Positions 8,628-17,990 are shown, counted from the first letter of the stretch. The stretch: DNA of 64,000 nucleotides from Polaribacter septentrionalilitoris (GCF_009832745.1 NZ_VRMJ01000033.1:248001-312000); one strand, 5' to 3'. Numbers and translations are program-made. Notes: generated by a model from the sequence alone, not told the origin.

Positions 8628-9881
8628 TTATTCTTCTAACTTTCTAAATGCAACACAAGCATTATGTCCTCCAAATCCAAAAGTATTGCTCATGGCTACT
8701 TTAATTTCTCGCTCTTGCGCTTTATTTAAAGTTAAGTTCAATTCTGGATTGATATTCTCATCTATGTTAGCATGATTAATTGTTGGCGGAACAATACTAT
8801 GTTTCATCGCTAAAATAGAAGCAATCGACTCGATAGCACCTGCAGCGCCCAACAAGTGACCTGTCATAGATTTCGTAGAGTTGATGTTGATGTTTTTTGC
8901 ATGATCTCCAAAAACTTTAGATATTGCTTTTAACTCAGCTACATCTCCTAAAGGTGTAGATGTTCCATGAGTATTAATATGATCTACGTCTTCTGGTTGA
9001 ATTCCTGAATTTTCTAAACAGTTTTTCATCACTTCAATAACACCAATTCCTTCTGGGTGAGGTGCTGTCATATGATGTGCATCAGAAGATAAACCTCCTC
9101 CAATAACTTCTGCATATATTTTTGCGCCTCTTGCTTTGGCATGTTCATAGGTTTCTAAAACAATTGCTCCTGCTCCTTCTCCTAAAACAAAACCATCACG
9201 TTCTGCATCAAATGGTCTTGATGCCGTTTCTGGACTTTCATTTCTTGTTGACAAAGCATGCATTGCATTAAAACCTCCCATACCAGCTATGGTTACAGCA
9301 GCCTCAGAACCACCAGTAACAATAACATCACAATATCCTAAACGAAGGTAATTTAAAGCATCTATCATAGCGTTTGCTGATGATGCGCAAGCGGATACTG
9401 TAGTATAGTTAGGTCCCATAAATCCATTTTTAATAGAAATATTTCCTGGAGCAATATCTGCAATCATTTTTGGGATAAAGAATGGATTAAATCTTGGAGT
9501 ACCATCTCCAGAAGCAAAGTTTAATACTTCGTTCTGAAAAGTTTCTAAACCACCAATTCCTGCTCCCCAAATTACACCAACGCGTAATTTGTTGACTTTG
9601 TCTAGATCTAATTCTGCATCAGCAATAGCTTCGTCTGAAGCCACCATTGCATACTGCGTAAATCGATCCATTTTTCGCGCTTCCTTTCTATCAATAAAGT
9701 CAGTCGCTTTAAAATTTTTTAATTCACATGCAAAACGAGTTTTGAACTTGGCAGCATCATAGTACGTAACAGGTGCTGCTCCGCTAACTCCGTTAACTAA
9801 AGCGTTCCAATACTCTTCGATATTATTACCTATTGGCGTTAATGCGCCAAGTCCAGTGACTACAACTCGTTTTAACTGCAT
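8628..9881 (-). CDS. fabF: 3-oxoacyl-ACP synthase II
   Basis: This is the elongating ketosynthase of fatty acid synthesis: it condenses malonyl-ACP with acyl-ACP. The 417-residue thiolase-fold protein shows the full Cys-His-His triad: Cys165 in VSACASSANAM, His in THGTSTPLGD (about 305) and His in GHLLGAAGAIE (about 343). It begins VVVTGLGALTPIG. It sits 6 bp downstream of acpP and 6 bp upstream of rnc, the classical acpP-fabF-rnc order. A second, more divergent ketosynthase is present at 24097-25368. Confidence 0.98.
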   Translation of the reverse strand: MQLKRVVVTGLGALTPIGNNIEEYWNALVNGVSGAAPVTYYDAAKFKTRFACELKNFKATDFIDRKEARKMDRFTQYAMVASDEAIADAELDLDKVNKLRVGVIWGAGIGGLETFQNEVLNFASGDGTPRFNPFFIPKMIADIAPGNISIKNGFMGPNYTTVSACASSANAMIDALNYLRLGYCDVIVTGGSEAAVTIAGMGGFNAMHALSTRNESPETASRPFDAERDGFVLGEGAGAIVLETYEHAKARGAKIYAEVIGGGLSSDAHHMTAPHPEGIGVIEVMKNCLENSGIQPEDVDHINTHGTSTPLGDVAELKAISKVFGDHAKNININSTKSMTGHLLGAAGAIESIASILAMKHSIVPPTINHANIDENINPELNLTLNKAQEREIKVAMSNTFGFGGHNACVAFRKLEE

Positions 9882-9887
9882 ATAAAA

Positions 9888-10124
9888 TTACTTTTTAGCT
9901 TCCTCGATATAGCTTACTGCTTGACCTACTGTACCAATGTTTTCTGCTTGGTCATCTGGAATTTGGATGTCAAATTCTTTTTCGAATTCCATTATTAATT
10001 CTACAGTGTCTAAAGAATCCGCTCCTAAATCATTAGTAAAGCTTGCTTCTGATGTTACTTCATTATCGTCTACGCCTAATTTGTCTACGATAATAGCTTT
10101 TACTCTTGATGCAATGTCTGACAT
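9888..10124 (-). CDS. acpP: Acyl carrier protein (primary)
   Basis: The 78-residue acidic helical protein carries the [10 protein letters not shown] site; Ser37 receives 4'-phosphopantetheine. It shuttles acyl intermediates for fatty acid synthesis and is the first gene of the acpP-fabF-rnc-IPExxxVDY-pyk run. A TATTTTTG element lies about 30 bp upstream of the ATG. It is distinct from the divergent ACP at 23782-24033, which lacks the DSL signature. Confidence 0.98.
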   Translation of the reverse strand: MSDIASRVKAIIVDKLGVDDNEVTSEASFTNDLGADSLDTVELIMEFEKEFDIQIPDDQAENIGTVGQAVSYIEEAKK

Positions 10125-10153
10125 AATTTTTGTTTTTAAAATTTTAATCGGGG

Positions 10154-10161
10154 CAAAAATA
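10154..10161 (-). promoter_or_regulatory. Putative -7 box for acpP operon
   Basis: Read on the minus strand this is TATTTTTG, an exact match to the Bacteroidetes -7 consensus TAnnTTTG, 29 bp upstream of the acpP ATG. No convincing TTTG -33 box stands at the usual distance, so the call is tentative. Confidence 0.4.
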
Positions 10162-10294
10162 CAAATCTTTATAATTATAACTAATATTTGCCCAAAAAAT
10201 GATTACGAAAGATAAATAAAAATTCTTAATCTTCCTTTCAAATCAATGATTTTGTTAATATTTATTCTTTTTTTTGTAACTAAGATTTATAGAT

Positions 10295-10867
10295 ATGAAG
10301 CGTATTGTTGTTTTTGCTTCTGGTTCTGGTACGAACGCAGAAAACATTATTAAGTATTTTAATCAAACTAAGACAGCTGTTGTTACTAAAGTATTGTGTA
10401 ACAATGAACATGCCAAAGTTTTTGAACGATGTAAAAACCTAAATATTAATTGTTTACACTTTAAAAGAAGTGAGTTTTCTTCTTCTAATTTTGTTTTAAA
10501 TTTACTAAAAGAAGAAGCAGACTACATTGTTTTAGCAGGTTTTTTATGGAAAATTCCTGATGTAATTGTAGAAGCTTTCCCTAATAAAATCATAAATATT
10601 CATCCTGCTTTGTTACCAAAATATGGCGGAAAAGGGATGTATGGAATGAATGTTCACAAAGCTGTTGCAGAAAATAAAGAAACAGAAACTGGCATCACAA
10701 TTCATTATGTAAATGAGCATTATGATGAAGGAGCCATCATTTTTCAGGCAAAAACTCAGCTAAATGATGATGATTCTCCTGAAAAAATTGCTGAAAAAAT
10801 TCATATTTTAGAACAACAGTACTTTCCTAGAGTAATTGAAGAAGTAATATTGTCTGAAAATGCCTAA
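10295..10867 (+). CDS. purN: Phosphoribosylglycinamide formyltransferase
   Basis: PurN transfers a formyl group from 10-formyltetrahydrofolate to GAR in purine synthesis. The 190-residue protein starts with the Rossmann loop VVFASGSGTNAENI, and shows the catalytic Asn101/His103 in NIHPALLPKYGGKGM and Asp144 in HYDEGAIIFQ. It is divergent from acpP. Its last 8 bases overlap the ATG of the RNase HI gene, so translation of the two is coupled. Confidence 0.97.
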   Translation: MKRIVVFASGSGTNAENIIKYFNQTKTAVVTKVLCNNEHAKVFERCKNLNINCLHFKRSEFSSSNFVLNLLKEEADYIVLAGFLWKIPDVIVEAFPNKIINIHPALLPKYGGKGMYGMNVHKAVAENKETETGITIHYVNEHYDEGAIIFQAKTQLNDDDSPEKIAEKIHILEQQYFPRVIEEVILSENA

Positions 10868-11495
10868 AAAAAAGTTTTATGTGGTTTGGAAAGGAAGAAA
10901 AACAGGGGTTTTTACTTCTTGGAACGCTTGTAAACGACAAATTGATGGTTTTGAGGGTGCACAATATAAATCTTTTATCAGTTTAGATGAAGCAGAAAAA
11001 GCATCTAAAGGAAAATACAAGGACTATAAAGGGAAAAACACTAAAAAACCGACATTAACTTCTTCTGAAAAAGTCAAATATGGTTCACCAATTTTAGAAA
11101 GCATTGCTGTAGATGCTGCTTGTTCTGGAAATCCTGGGCAACTGGAATACAGAGGTGTTTTAACGCATAATAAAAAAGAAATTTTTAGAAAAGGTCCTTA
11201 CCAAAAAGGGACAAATAATATTGGTGAGTTTTTAGCTTTGGTGCATGGAATTGCCTTATTAAAGAGTAAAAACAAAGAAGATGTTCCTATTTATTCTGAT
11301 TCTAAGATTGCGATGAGTTGGATTAAACAAAAAAGGTGTAAAACCAACATTCATTTTGATGCTTCTAATAAAGACTTATTAGCGTTGATTAAGAGAGCTG
11401 AAAAGTGGTTGAAAGAGAACACATTTAAAAATCCTATCTTAAAATGGGAAACCAAAGCTTGGGGAGAAATTCCTGCTGATTTTGGGCGGAAGTAA
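10860..11495 (+). CDS. Ribonuclease HI with N-terminal viroplasmin-like domain
   Basis: Residues 4-46 (FYVVWKGRKTGVFTSW...FEGAQYKSF) form the small caulimovirus-viroplasmin-type RNA/DNA-hybrid-binding domain found at the N-terminus of eukaryotic and some bacterial RNases HI. From about 75 comes the catalytic domain with the acidic residues in order: Asp in VDAACSGNPG, Glu in NNIGEFLALVHG, Asp in IYSDSKIAM and a final Asp in IPADFGRK. It removes RNA from RNA:DNA hybrids. At 211 residues it is the expected size for the two-domain form. It starts inside the end of purN. Confidence 0.93.
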   Translation: MPKKKFYVVWKGRKTGVFTSWNACKRQIDGFEGAQYKSFISLDEAEKASKGKYKDYKGKNTKKPTLTSSEKVKYGSPILESIAVDAACSGNPGQLEYRGVLTHNKKEIFRKGPYQKGTNNIGEFLALVHGIALLKSKNKEDVPIYSDSKIAMSWIKQKRCKTNIHFDASNKDLLALIKRAEKWLKENTFKNPILKWETKAWGEIPADFGRK

Positions 11496-11508
11496 ATTCC
11501 CATCCCAA

Positions 11509-11525
11509 CCTTCCCAAAGGGAAGG
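11509..11525. repeat. Short GC-rich hairpin after RNase HI
   Basis: CCTTCCC AAA GGGAAGG is a perfect 7-bp stem with a 3-base loop, 14 bp after the RNase HI stop. It is notably GC-rich for this genome and resembles the CCTTCCCAAAGGGAAGG-type hairpins I know to be dispersed in flavobacterial intergenic DNA. No T-tract follows it on the plus strand, so I call it a repeat-like hairpin rather than a terminator. Confidence 0.5.
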
Positions 11526-11571
11526 AGTTAGCAAGTTTGTGTGAACTTAGATTTTTTTCTAAAGACTGAAC

Positions 11572-14241
11572 CTACAAATTATACCCAATACTAAACATAA
11601 TAATTCTGGGTAAAATAAACGTTCTACTATCCGAAATTACATAATCTGAAAAACCGTTGCTTTGTTTAAACTGTGCATTAAACAAATTTTGTGCAGAAAT
11701 TTTATAAGACCATGCAGAGTTTTCGTTTTTATAAGATAAAGTTGCATTGGCTATTTCATAGACATTTTTTTGCCCTACTGTTTTATTCTGATAATTGCTT
11801 TTTGTGTAATCAAAATTGAAAATAAAACCATCTAAAAAATCATAATCTACATTTATAAAAGGTTCTGTTGTTACAAATTTTGAAGTGTTGTTACTAAAAA
11901 TAAAACGTCCAACATCTTGTTTAAATCCTATTTCAACAGTAGGAAAATTATCAAACAAGGTTTCTATACTTACTTCATAATCATAACTCCTGTTTTTATT
12001 GGTTTGTAAAATATTATCTATTTGTTGTATGTATTGGTTGTTATTAAAACCCACATCAAACTTATATTTTAGCTTTTTTATCGTTTTTTCTAAATGTATA
12101 TTTCCTTGCAGACTTTCTGATGGATTATCAAACAATTGTGCTGTTAAAAATTGATTAATTCTTAAAGCAGGATTTGTATTATTAGTATCAAACTGAACTT
12201 TGTTTCTAACACCTTTTATTTGCTTGTTATAATTGATACTTGCAAACAGCATTAAACCTCTATACAAACTAAACCTACTGTAATAAATACGTGCACTGTG
12301 AAACAAATTGTTAGAGAGGTTTTCATTTCCCTTAAAAACAGAATTATACGATTGTAAATAAAAACGATTCGCAAATCTACTAGCATCAGAAAAAGAAGTT
12401 TTTAAATTATAATTAATAGTGATTTTTTTTGATTTATTAAACTCAATTTTTGCTAAAAAATCGGGTAAAACCACCCATTTGTTTTTATTTGTTTGGGTTT
12501 GTTGATTTACTTGCCAATTGTAATTGTGCGCAAAAACACCTTGTTTTACGGTAAAAATTCCTGTTCTAAATTTGTAATGTACTCCAAAAAACAAATCGTT
12601 TAATTTAAAATCTAGATTGTTTCCAAAGCCGTTTGTATTAAAGTTATTGCTATTTCCATTGTCTAACGTTTGACTATCATTTGTAGAAAAATCTTCTAGT
12701 AACAATTTATTACCAACCGTTGAGTAAATATGATTGTTATTATTGATTTCCCAAAAATGTTTAAAAACTGCGTCAATATTTTGTTCTTGCGTATTTTTGA
12801 GTTGATTGATAAGATATACATTCTGATTGGTTACTGGAATCAATCCGTTAAAAGCATCATCTTGTGTTTCCCAAAAAGAGTTTTGATTGTTTTTATCAAA
12901 CACATAATTAAATACTGATGAAAAAGTATGTTTATCTGATTGTCTTTTGTGCCATTCTATATTTAGATTGATGTAGGTTGCCTTTAAGTCTCTGTTCGTT
13001 ACAATGGTATTTGTGTTTGCTGCTACCAAAGAAGTTAAGGAATTGTCTTTAGTATTGTTTGTTCTTTTTACTTGCGTTCTAGCATACCATTTTTCTTTAT
13101 CATTGGGTGTATATTCTAAATTTAAGTTTCCAATTCCTAGAATATTATCTGCTTGGGTTGTATTGGTTCTGTCTTCTGTAAAGTTGGCATACTTGTTTTG
13201 AGTTTCTACTAAATTTTCGATATCTGAACTGGAAAAAATAGCATAGCCAGAAACATCTAATTTTGATGTAGCTGTTTTTGTAATATTGATTGCCCCAAAT
13301 TTCTGTTTGCTTTCTAACACATCTCTACTTTCTAAAAACTGAGAAAAATTGCCACCTTTCCAACTAAAATTGCCTCTAAAAACAGCATTTATACCTCCAG
13401 AAAAACTCATATAGTCTCGAAACGTAAATGTTTTTTCGCCAATGTTATTCAAATTTCCAATAAAATTAACATTAGTTTTAGGTGAATAATAAAACAAATT
13501 TGCGCTAGTTTTATAAAAGTCTTTGTTGCCTTTACCAGCTTCTACATCACCAAAAACAAAACGTTTTTTATCTTCTTTAAGGTTGATGTTCATTGCCATA
13601 TCATCAGAATCTGTTAAGCCTTTTAAAAACGAAACTTCGTTGTAATTGTCTATTACTTCTACATTGCCAACTGCATCTGCAGGTATGTTTTCTACAGCTA
13701 GTTTAGAATTACCTCCAAAAAACTTTTTGCCATCTACTAACATTTTGGTTACTTTTTTACCTTGTACTGTAACTCCGCCATTTTTATCAACCTCAACTCC
13801 AGGTAACTTTTTTAATACATTTTTTAGTTTGCGCTCAGAACCGTCTATAAATTTATCTGTTTTATAAGTAGTGGTATCTCCTCTAACCGTAACTGGCATT
13901 TCTATAACCACCTCATCTAATTGTTCTGAAGATTGTTGTAATACAAAGTCTTTTTTTATGTTTTTAGTTGCAACAAACTGATAATCTGTTGGCTTATATC
14001 CTAAATAAGAAATACTAATGGTTATGGTATCTCCTTTTTGTAATATTAGTTTGTAATAGCCTTCATTATCTGTAATGGCAAATTGTAAGTTTTTAGAAAC
14101 ATCTTTGGGTTTTGCAATTACGTTTGCATAAGGTAATGGGTTTTGTAGGCTGTCTTTTACTGAACCTGAAAGGGTTACTTTTTGAGAAAAAACTGTAATA
14201 CTAAATAATAAAAGTGTAAAAATTAAGGTTTTCTTTTTCAT
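11572..14241 (-). CDS. Outer-membrane beta-barrel protein with carboxypeptidase-regulatory-like domain
   Basis: The 889-residue protein has a signal peptide (KKKTLIFTLLLFSITVFS), a carboxypeptidase-D regulatory-like beta-sandwich (about 22-105, VTLSGSVKDSLQNPLPYANV onward), a plug-like region (about 125-215, with LKKLPGVEVDKNGGVTVQGK) and a long barrel with many alternating aromatic strands ending in FSIGYNL. This is the TonB-receptor-like fold without a visible TonB box. Such proteins are regularly found beside GLPGLI genes in Flavobacteriia, as here, where it is the last gene of the array, 6 bp after the first GLPGLI gene. The ligand is unknown. Confidence 0.9.
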   Translation of the reverse strand: MKKKTLIFTLLLFSITVFSQKVTLSGSVKDSLQNPLPYANVIAKPKDVSKNLQFAITDNEGYYKLILQKGDTITISISYLGYKPTDYQFVATKNIKKDFVLQQSSEQLDEVVIEMPVTVRGDTTTYKTDKFIDGSERKLKNVLKKLPGVEVDKNGGVTVQGKKVTKMLVDGKKFFGGNSKLAVENIPADAVGNVEVIDNYNEVSFLKGLTDSDDMAMNINLKEDKKRFVFGDVEAGKGNKDFYKTSANLFYYSPKTNVNFIGNLNNIGEKTFTFRDYMSFSGGINAVFRGNFSWKGGNFSQFLESRDVLESKQKFGAINITKTATSKLDVSGYAIFSSSDIENLVETQNKYANFTEDRTNTTQADNILGIGNLNLEYTPNDKEKWYARTQVKRTNNTKDNSLTSLVAANTNTIVTNRDLKATYINLNIEWHKRQSDKHTFSSVFNYVFDKNNQNSFWETQDDAFNGLIPVTNQNVYLINQLKNTQEQNIDAVFKHFWEINNNNHIYSTVGNKLLLEDFSTNDSQTLDNGNSNNFNTNGFGNNLDFKLNDLFFGVHYKFRTGIFTVKQGVFAHNYNWQVNQQTQTNKNKWVVLPDFLAKIEFNKSKKITINYNLKTSFSDASRFANRFYLQSYNSVFKGNENLSNNLFHSARIYYSRFSLYRGLMLFASINYNKQIKGVRNKVQFDTNNTNPALRINQFLTAQLFDNPSESLQGNIHLEKTIKKLKYKFDVGFNNNQYIQQIDNILQTNKNRSYDYEVSIETLFDNFPTVEIGFKQDVGRFIFSNNTSKFVTTEPFINVDYDFLDGFIFNFDYTKSNYQNKTVGQKNVYEIANATLSYKNENSAWSYKISAQNLFNAQFKQSNGFSDYVISDSRTFILPRIIMFSIGYNL

Positions 14242-14247
14242 AGATTA

Positions 14248-14979
14248 TTATTGCCTTTTCTTTTTTAAGGAGTCAAAAAAAGATTTTGTTATTTCTTTAA
14301 ATGCTTGTTCTGTGATTCTTTCTCCTTTTATTAGTTTTTTTAGTATAATTTTTTCTTTTGGATTTAAAATGATTTTAGAAGCACTTATTGTTCTATTGTA
14401 CATTTCTACTAAAATTACCAACCCAGGCAAACCATTATATTCTAAGGGACCAAAACTTACTGGTATTTGAGGTGTAAACCACACAACAGGTTTCATCATT
14501 GTATTGGTAGATTCAATATCTATGGCCTTAAAACATAAATAACCACCTATTTGTTTAGACTCTTGGGTAATTTTCCATTTTTTCTCCTTTTTTTCTATTA
14601 AGAGATTTTCTCTTACATATTCCTTTAAATATTCTTTTGTACTTGTATTCTTATAAACTTTATTATCTCCACCAGCAAAAATTCTATTCATATTAAATGT
14701 TGACTTTCCTTCTACTTGCATTTTATCTTCTACATAGTATATAGACTCTCCGTTGATAAAATCTAAATAAGCATTTACATTAGGTGTGTTTTTATAAATG
14801 CTTCTTGCCCATTTATCCATTTTAGGGTTTTTAACTTTTCTATTTAAAAACAAAGAATCAATTTTTTTATCAGAAATTGGTGTCATAGAAGCTACATAAG
14901 TAACTTTACCACTAATGGTTTGAGAGTAGATAATTGTGTTTGTAAAAACGATAAATAATAAAATGATTTGCTTTTTCAT
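14248..14979 (-). CDS. GLPGLI family secreted protein (copy 1)
   Basis: The 243-residue protein has a signal peptide (QIILLFIVFTNTIIYS) and the family hallmark YNGLPGLVILVE at about 186-197, preceded by WFTPQIPVSFGPL. The function of the family is unknown; the proteins are exported to the periplasm or outer membrane. It shares the shape of its upstream neighbours (VTYVASMT...S, IYYVEDKMQVEGK, GGYLCFKA) but is clearly diverged from them. It lies 6 bp upstream of the outer-membrane barrel gene and is presumably co-transcribed with it. Confidence 0.92.
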   Translation of the reverse strand: MKKQIILLFIVFTNTIIYSQTISGKVTYVASMTPISDKKIDSLFLNRKVKNPKMDKWARSIYKNTPNVNAYLDFINGESIYYVEDKMQVEGKSTFNMNRIFAGGDNKVYKNTSTKEYLKEYVRENLLIEKKEKKWKITQESKQIGGYLCFKAIDIESTNTMMKPVVWFTPQIPVSFGPLEYNGLPGLVILVEMYNRTISASKIILNPKEKIILKKLIKGERITEQAFKEITKSFFDSLKKKRQ

Positions 14980-14998
14980 AGGTTTTTAAACATTTATT

Positions 14999-15721
14999 TT
15001 AATTACCAAATATTCTTTTTTTAGCAGTTTTTATTTCTTTTTCATATTCTTCATAAGAAATCCGTTTACCACCTTTTGGCTCTTCTATTTTAATTTTTTC
15101 TTTAGGGTTTAATGTAATTTTAGTAGCCATAAATCTTATTTTCCCTACCTCTAATTCTAAAATTAAACCAGGTAGACCGTATTCTCCTTTAGGTCCAAAA
15201 CTGATAGGAATTTCTGGTGTATACCATGCAATAACTTTACCTTTACTTCTAGTGGCTTTATATGTTAAATAACCATTTATTATTTTAGTTTCTTGTGTTA
15301 ACTGCCACTCTAAATATTTATTGGTATAAATAAAACACTCACCTAAAACATCACAATCTTTAATTAAATAGGTTTTTGTTTGATCATTATAATAATATCT
15401 TTTAGAGCCTCCTGCACTTGTTTTGTTAATTCTTTGACCTAAATCATGTATATCTGTACTTAATTTTTCCTCTACAACAAATAAACCTTCCTTCCCTGAA
15501 AAAGACAATTTTGATCTTATCGCTTTTGTATATAAATAAACCTGATCAAGAGATTTTAGCAAAGCTTTATTTTTTATGCTTTTTCTTTTTGTTGATAAAT
15601 ATTCATCTAATTTTTTACTACTAATAGTTGATTCATAATGAACAATTCCAGAAAAGCTTAATTGCCCATAAATAATTGAATTAATAAAAATGATGAAAAG
15701 TAAAATGATTTTCTTTTTCAT
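14999..15721 (-). CDS. GLPGLI family secreted protein (copy 2)
   Basis: The 240-residue protein has a signal peptide (KKIILLFIIFINSIIYG), then FSGIVHYESTISSKKLDEYLS, the WYTPEIPISFGP box and EYGLPGLILELEV. It ends with EEPKGGKRISYEEYEKE, the usual charged tail of the family. It resembles the frameshifted copy 3 most closely (both have the HYEST/EYEST block, a Ser/Lys-rich stretch and a CDVLGECFI/CKTLGECFI cysteine pair), so these two are likely a recent tandem duplication. Gap to copy 1 is 19 bp. Confidence 0.92.
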   Translation of the reverse strand: MKKKIILLFIIFINSIIYGQLSFSGIVHYESTISSKKLDEYLSTKRKSIKNKALLKSLDQVYLYTKAIRSKLSFSGKEGLFVVEEKLSTDIHDLGQRINKTSAGGSKRYYYNDQTKTYLIKDCDVLGECFIYTNKYLEWQLTQETKIINGYLTYKATRSKGKVIAWYTPEIPISFGPKGEYGLPGLILELEVGKIRFMATKITLNPKEKIKIEEPKGGKRISYEEYEKEIKTAKKRIFGN

Positions 15722-15734
15722 AGGTTATAAATTA

Positions 15735-16486
15735 TTAACTTCTTTTACCAAAGATTCCTTCAGCTATTTTTTTAACCTTTTTATTGTATTCTTTATCAGA
15801 GATTTCAATACCGTTATTTAATTTGCTAATTTTTATTTCTTGTTTTGGATTTAGTATTATTCGTTTTGCTTTAAAAATAATACTTGGTTCTTCTAATTCT
15901 AAAATTAGACCAGGTAAACCACTTTCAGCTTTCGGTCCAAAATTTACAGGTATACTAGGTGCATACCAAGCAATAATATTAAATGATCTTTTCTACCTTT
16001 TATAGTTCTAATTGCTTTGTAACATAAATAACCAGCAATATTTTTGGTTTCTTGTTTTAGTTGCCATTCTTTAAAATTGCTTGAAATAATAAAACATTCT
16101 CCTAAAGTTTTACAATTTTTTTCTTTGTTTTGTTTTGTTGTTGAGTTTGAATAGAAAATGTTTGAACCTCCAGACCATCCATAAATAAATCGTTCTGCAA
16201 TATCGTTATGTTCTAAATTTAACTTTTCCTCTACTTTAAAAATTGCTTCATCATTTAAAAATGTTAATTTAGATTTTACGCTTTTTGAACTTAAATACAC
16301 TTTATCAAAAGCATCAACACTCATTTTTTTCTTTAGATTGCCTCTTTTTTTAGATAAGTAACTTGTCACTCTCTTATCACTAATGGTAGATTCATATTCT
16401 ATTATACCACTAAATTTTGATTGGGCAATTACACTTGTTTTTATAACTAAAAACATTAATAATATATAAATCTTAGTATTTATCAT
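15735..16486 (-). pseudogene. GLPGLI family gene broken by a frameshift (copy 3)
   Basis: The 5' part reads from ATG at 16486 with a signal peptide and FSGIIEYESTISDKRVTSYLS, to ...CYKAIRTIKGRKDHL, then goes out of frame to a stop at 15944. In the neighbouring frame, from about 15980 down to a TAA at 15735-15737, the protein resumes seamlessly as IIAWYAPSIPVNFGP, ESGLPGLILELEE, a charged tail and GIFGKRS. One base has been lost (or two gained) near 15978-15985. Joined, the product would be about 250 residues, the same size as its neighbours. Either a real pseudogene or a sequencing error; the part lost includes the name-giving motif. Confidence 0.85.
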
Positions 16487-16593
16487 GATTTTTGTTTAAA
16501 ATTGGTGTGTAGAAATTTTCGATTCCTATACTATCAAACTTTTCTCTAGAGATAGTGTTTTCATCTTTAGGAAATTCTATTTTAAAATCTTTT
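16473..16593 (-). pseudogene. C-terminal remnant of a further GLPGLI gene
   Basis: Overlapping the end of copy 4 in another frame, about 38 codons read NKKDFKIEFPKDENTIS, REKFDSIG and a hydrophilic tail, then stop at 16473-16475, inside the start of copy 3. The first 25 residues align without gaps to the C-terminus of copy 4 (NNSNFKITEPKKGIKIS, LKKYDSIV). There is no start codon of its own and a stop precedes it. I read it as the surviving tail of an ancestral tandem copy. Confidence 0.6.
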
Positions 16594-17281
16594 TTATTAA
16601 ACCTTTAACAATACTATCATATTTTTTCAACGATATTTTTATACCTTTTTTAGGCTCAGTTATTTTAAAATTTGAATTATTCAGCTTGATCTTTGTTACT
16701 TGAAAGATTTCTCTTTCAGTTTCTAATTCAAGAATCAGCCCTGGTAAACCGCCAAATACGTATGGTCCATAACTAAGTGGAATATCTTGAGAATACCACC
16801 CAATAATAATATCATACTTTAATTGCCCTTTTGAGTTCTTATATTGTCTTTTTGAAATAGCTTTATAACATAAATAATTACCAATTTTTTTTGTTTCATT
16901 CTTCAATTCCCAGTTTAAAAATGGAAAAGGATAGTTGATTATAAATGTCTCACCACCTCTTTCTTTTTGCCTAAGTAATGTTTTATTCAAACTATTTCTA
17001 TATATAATTCCACTATAACCTGCAGAACTTAATTTTGACAATAATAATGATTTTCTATCTTTAAAGATTTTCTTTTCTTTTTCAAAAATAGACAATGAAT
17101 CATTAAAATGTAATATATATGTAACTGATTTATCAGCAGTTATAATCATATCATTAATATCTTTGTTTGATTTTTTTTCAAAAATCTTATCTTTTGTTTG
17201 TTTTTTATAAAAAATAGTCCCGCTCTTATTTTGGCTAAAACAAAAATTTGAAATAAAAATTATTAATAGTAAAGCCTTCAT
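16577..17281 (-). CDS. GLPGLI family secreted protein (copy 4)
   Basis: The start is placed at the ATG at 17279-17281, which gives a 234-residue protein beginning with a normal signal peptide (KALLLIIFISNFCFSQ); an upstream in-frame start would add 11 polar residues in front of it. The body shows WYSQDIPLSYGP and FGGLPGLILELETE, then the charged tail EPKKGIKISLKKYDS. It is the most diverged member of the array and the first to be transcribed. The function of the family is unknown. Confidence 0.9.
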   Translation of the reverse strand: MKALLLIIFISNFCFSQNKSGTIFYKKQTKDKIFEKKSNKDINDMIITADKSVTYILHFNDSLSIFEKEKKIFKDRKSLLLSKLSSAGYSGIIYRNSLNKTLLRQKERGGETFIINYPFPFLNWELKNETKKIGNYLCYKAISKRQYKNSKGQLKYDIIIGWYSQDIPLSYGPYVFGGLPGLILELETEREIFQVTKIKLNNSNFKITEPKKGIKISLKKYDSIVKGLIKKILK

Positions 17282-17380
17282 TTTATATATTTTAGTTAAT
17301 TCTTTATTAGTCATTTTTTTTTTATTGAAAGAATAATGAGTCTATTTAAATAATGACTCATTATCCCAATCATTCAATTA

Positions 17381-17584
17381 TTAAAGATCACAAAGTTGAA
17401 GTAATAATTCATAAATTTCAAATGCTCGATCTTGTCCTCCTGGAGAGTCCCAATCAAGGCTTTCAACATATTGTTGAGCTGAATCATAACAATCATTATA
17501 ACCAATTTCTTTATTCATTTCTTTCGCATTCATAATAGTCCCTGCTGTAAAAACAAAAACCATTCCTAATATTAATTTTTTCAT
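17381..17584 (-). CDS. Small secreted protein, unknown
   Basis: The 67-residue product has a clear signal peptide (KKLILGMVFVFTAGTIMNA) followed by a 45-residue acidic mature part with two cysteines (GYNDCYDS and LQLCDL), which could form one disulfide. The tail FEIYELLLQLCDL looks helical. It lies about 100 bp upstream of the GLPGLI array on the same strand. I do not recognise a family. The overlapping plus-strand frame at 17353-17535 lacks any protein-like features. Confidence 0.65.
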   Translation of the reverse strand: MKKLILGMVFVFTAGTIMNAKEMNKEIGYNDCYDSAQQYVESLDWDSPGGQDRAFEIYELLLQLCDL

Positions 17585-17811
17585 AATATAAAATTTTGTA
17601 ATCCAAATTTTTATTTGGATTGATTAGTTAAAATATTTTAGAACTTTATATGAATTAACAAGTTTAAAATTCTATAAAACTTGTAGAAAAAATGGTACTT
17701 TTGCAACACTTCCTCTGTTTGTTGTTGTTTATTTACATAAGCATTTGTTTTAAGTGATACATTTATTTACACGATTTTTATATTTCTTAATTCCGCAAGC
17801 GGAGGTTTTTA

Positions 17812-17859
<48 letters not shown>

Positions 17860-17990
17860 AAACTAAAACTTACTATAGCCACAATTACTTATATATCTTT
17901 TTCTTTTTTACTATTAGGCAACTTTTCTTTTTCATAGCAATTTCTTTCTCCAAATTTGAGAAACTTTTTTTTAGCTAGCAAAGAAATCGA

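Noticed and set aside
15944..16486. Programmed frameshift in the third GLPGLI gene
   Set aside because: No slippery heptamer with a downstream stem is evident at the break and the neighbouring copies are encoded in one frame.
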